From the NCBI GenBank assembly GCA_018692315.1, contig JABHKC010000035.1, forward strand, positions 1 to 44,240: a DNA stretch of 44,240 nucleotides. The letters are read 5' to 3'. Below are more notes on the stretch, generated by a model. It was not told where the DNA came from. It saw only the letters and a program-made list of their open reading frames with translations, and searched no databases. Numbering within the stretch: the stretch's first letter is position 1. Source of the DNA: Bacteroidota bacterium (lineage in GTDB: Bacteria > Bacteroidota > Bacteroidia > Bacteroidales > JABHKC01). The DNA itself is not shown here.

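Larger units (their letters stand above)
8737..42918 (+). repeat. Tandem array of 26 units (R1-R26), about 1.31 kb each
   Basis: In-frame head-to-tail array with unit lengths from 1302 to 1323 bases, always a multiple of three. Units are recognisably alike throughout, with the first 100 and last 80 residues best conserved. R3-R11 look most alike; R1, R2 and R24-R26 are the most diverged. Confidence 0.95.

Noticed and set aside
8737-42918. CRISPR-like or other short-repeat array
   Set aside because: The period is about 1.3 kb, in frame, diverged and protein-coding; there are no short identical repeats with unique spacers.
8665-44240. Carbohydrate-active enzyme (pectate lyase) function for the beta-helix domains
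   Set aside because: The fold resembles pectate-lyase-type helices, but I see no conserved catalytic Arg/Lys/Asp cluster, and the 26-fold repetition argues for a structural or adhesive role.
8665-44240. Gliding motility adhesin (true SprB orthologue)
   Set aside because: SprB repeats alone are common in secreted Bacteroidota proteins, and no gliding-specific neighbour genes are in the window.

Overview
The window reads as chromosomal DNA from a low-GC member of the Bacteroidota. Three things support this: a Bacteroidota-type promoter (TTTG, 19 nt, TAnnTTTG) in front of nqrA, the general absence of Shine-Dalgarno sites, and a type IX secretion system (T9SS) plug-family protein beside a SprB-repeat surface protein.

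Layout. Bases 3-128 (+) are the last 41 codons of an unrecognised gene, followed by a hairpin terminator at 299-330. Bases 363-6342 (-) hold a complete operon nqrA-B-C-D-E-F for the six-subunit sodium-pumping NADH:quinone oxidoreductase. All subunits are of normal length. The [2Fe-2S] cysteines of NqrF, the intramembrane iron-sulfur cysteines of NqrD and NqrE, and the FMN-threonine motifs of NqrB and NqrC are visible. A 333-base divergent intergenic region follows. Bases 6676-8031 (+) encode a T9SS plug-family (DUF5103-like) exported protein. A 633-base gap (8032-8664) has no convincing gene but contains two hairpins.

The remaining 80% of the window is one open reading frame. It starts at ATG 8665 and is still open, in the same frame, at base 44240: 11,858 complete codons, roughly 1.2-1.3 MDa before the missing C-terminus. 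It has a signal peptide, then 26 head-to-tail copies of an entire right-handed beta-helix domain (434-441 residues each, 8737-42918), then three fibronectin type III-like domains and at least two SprB-type repeats. The true C-terminus, where a T9SS sorting domain would be expected, lies beyond the window.

How it fits together. Nqr supplies sodium-motive force and is ordinary housekeeping. The plug-family protein and the giant protein both point to T9SS export, and the giant product is best read as a very long surface fibre or adhesin. The array has a recombination history visible by eye: a homogeneous core (about R3-R11), diverged ends, mosaic repeats, and a junction cassette recurring at three boundaries. 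No RNA gene, CRISPR array or insertion sequence was recognised.
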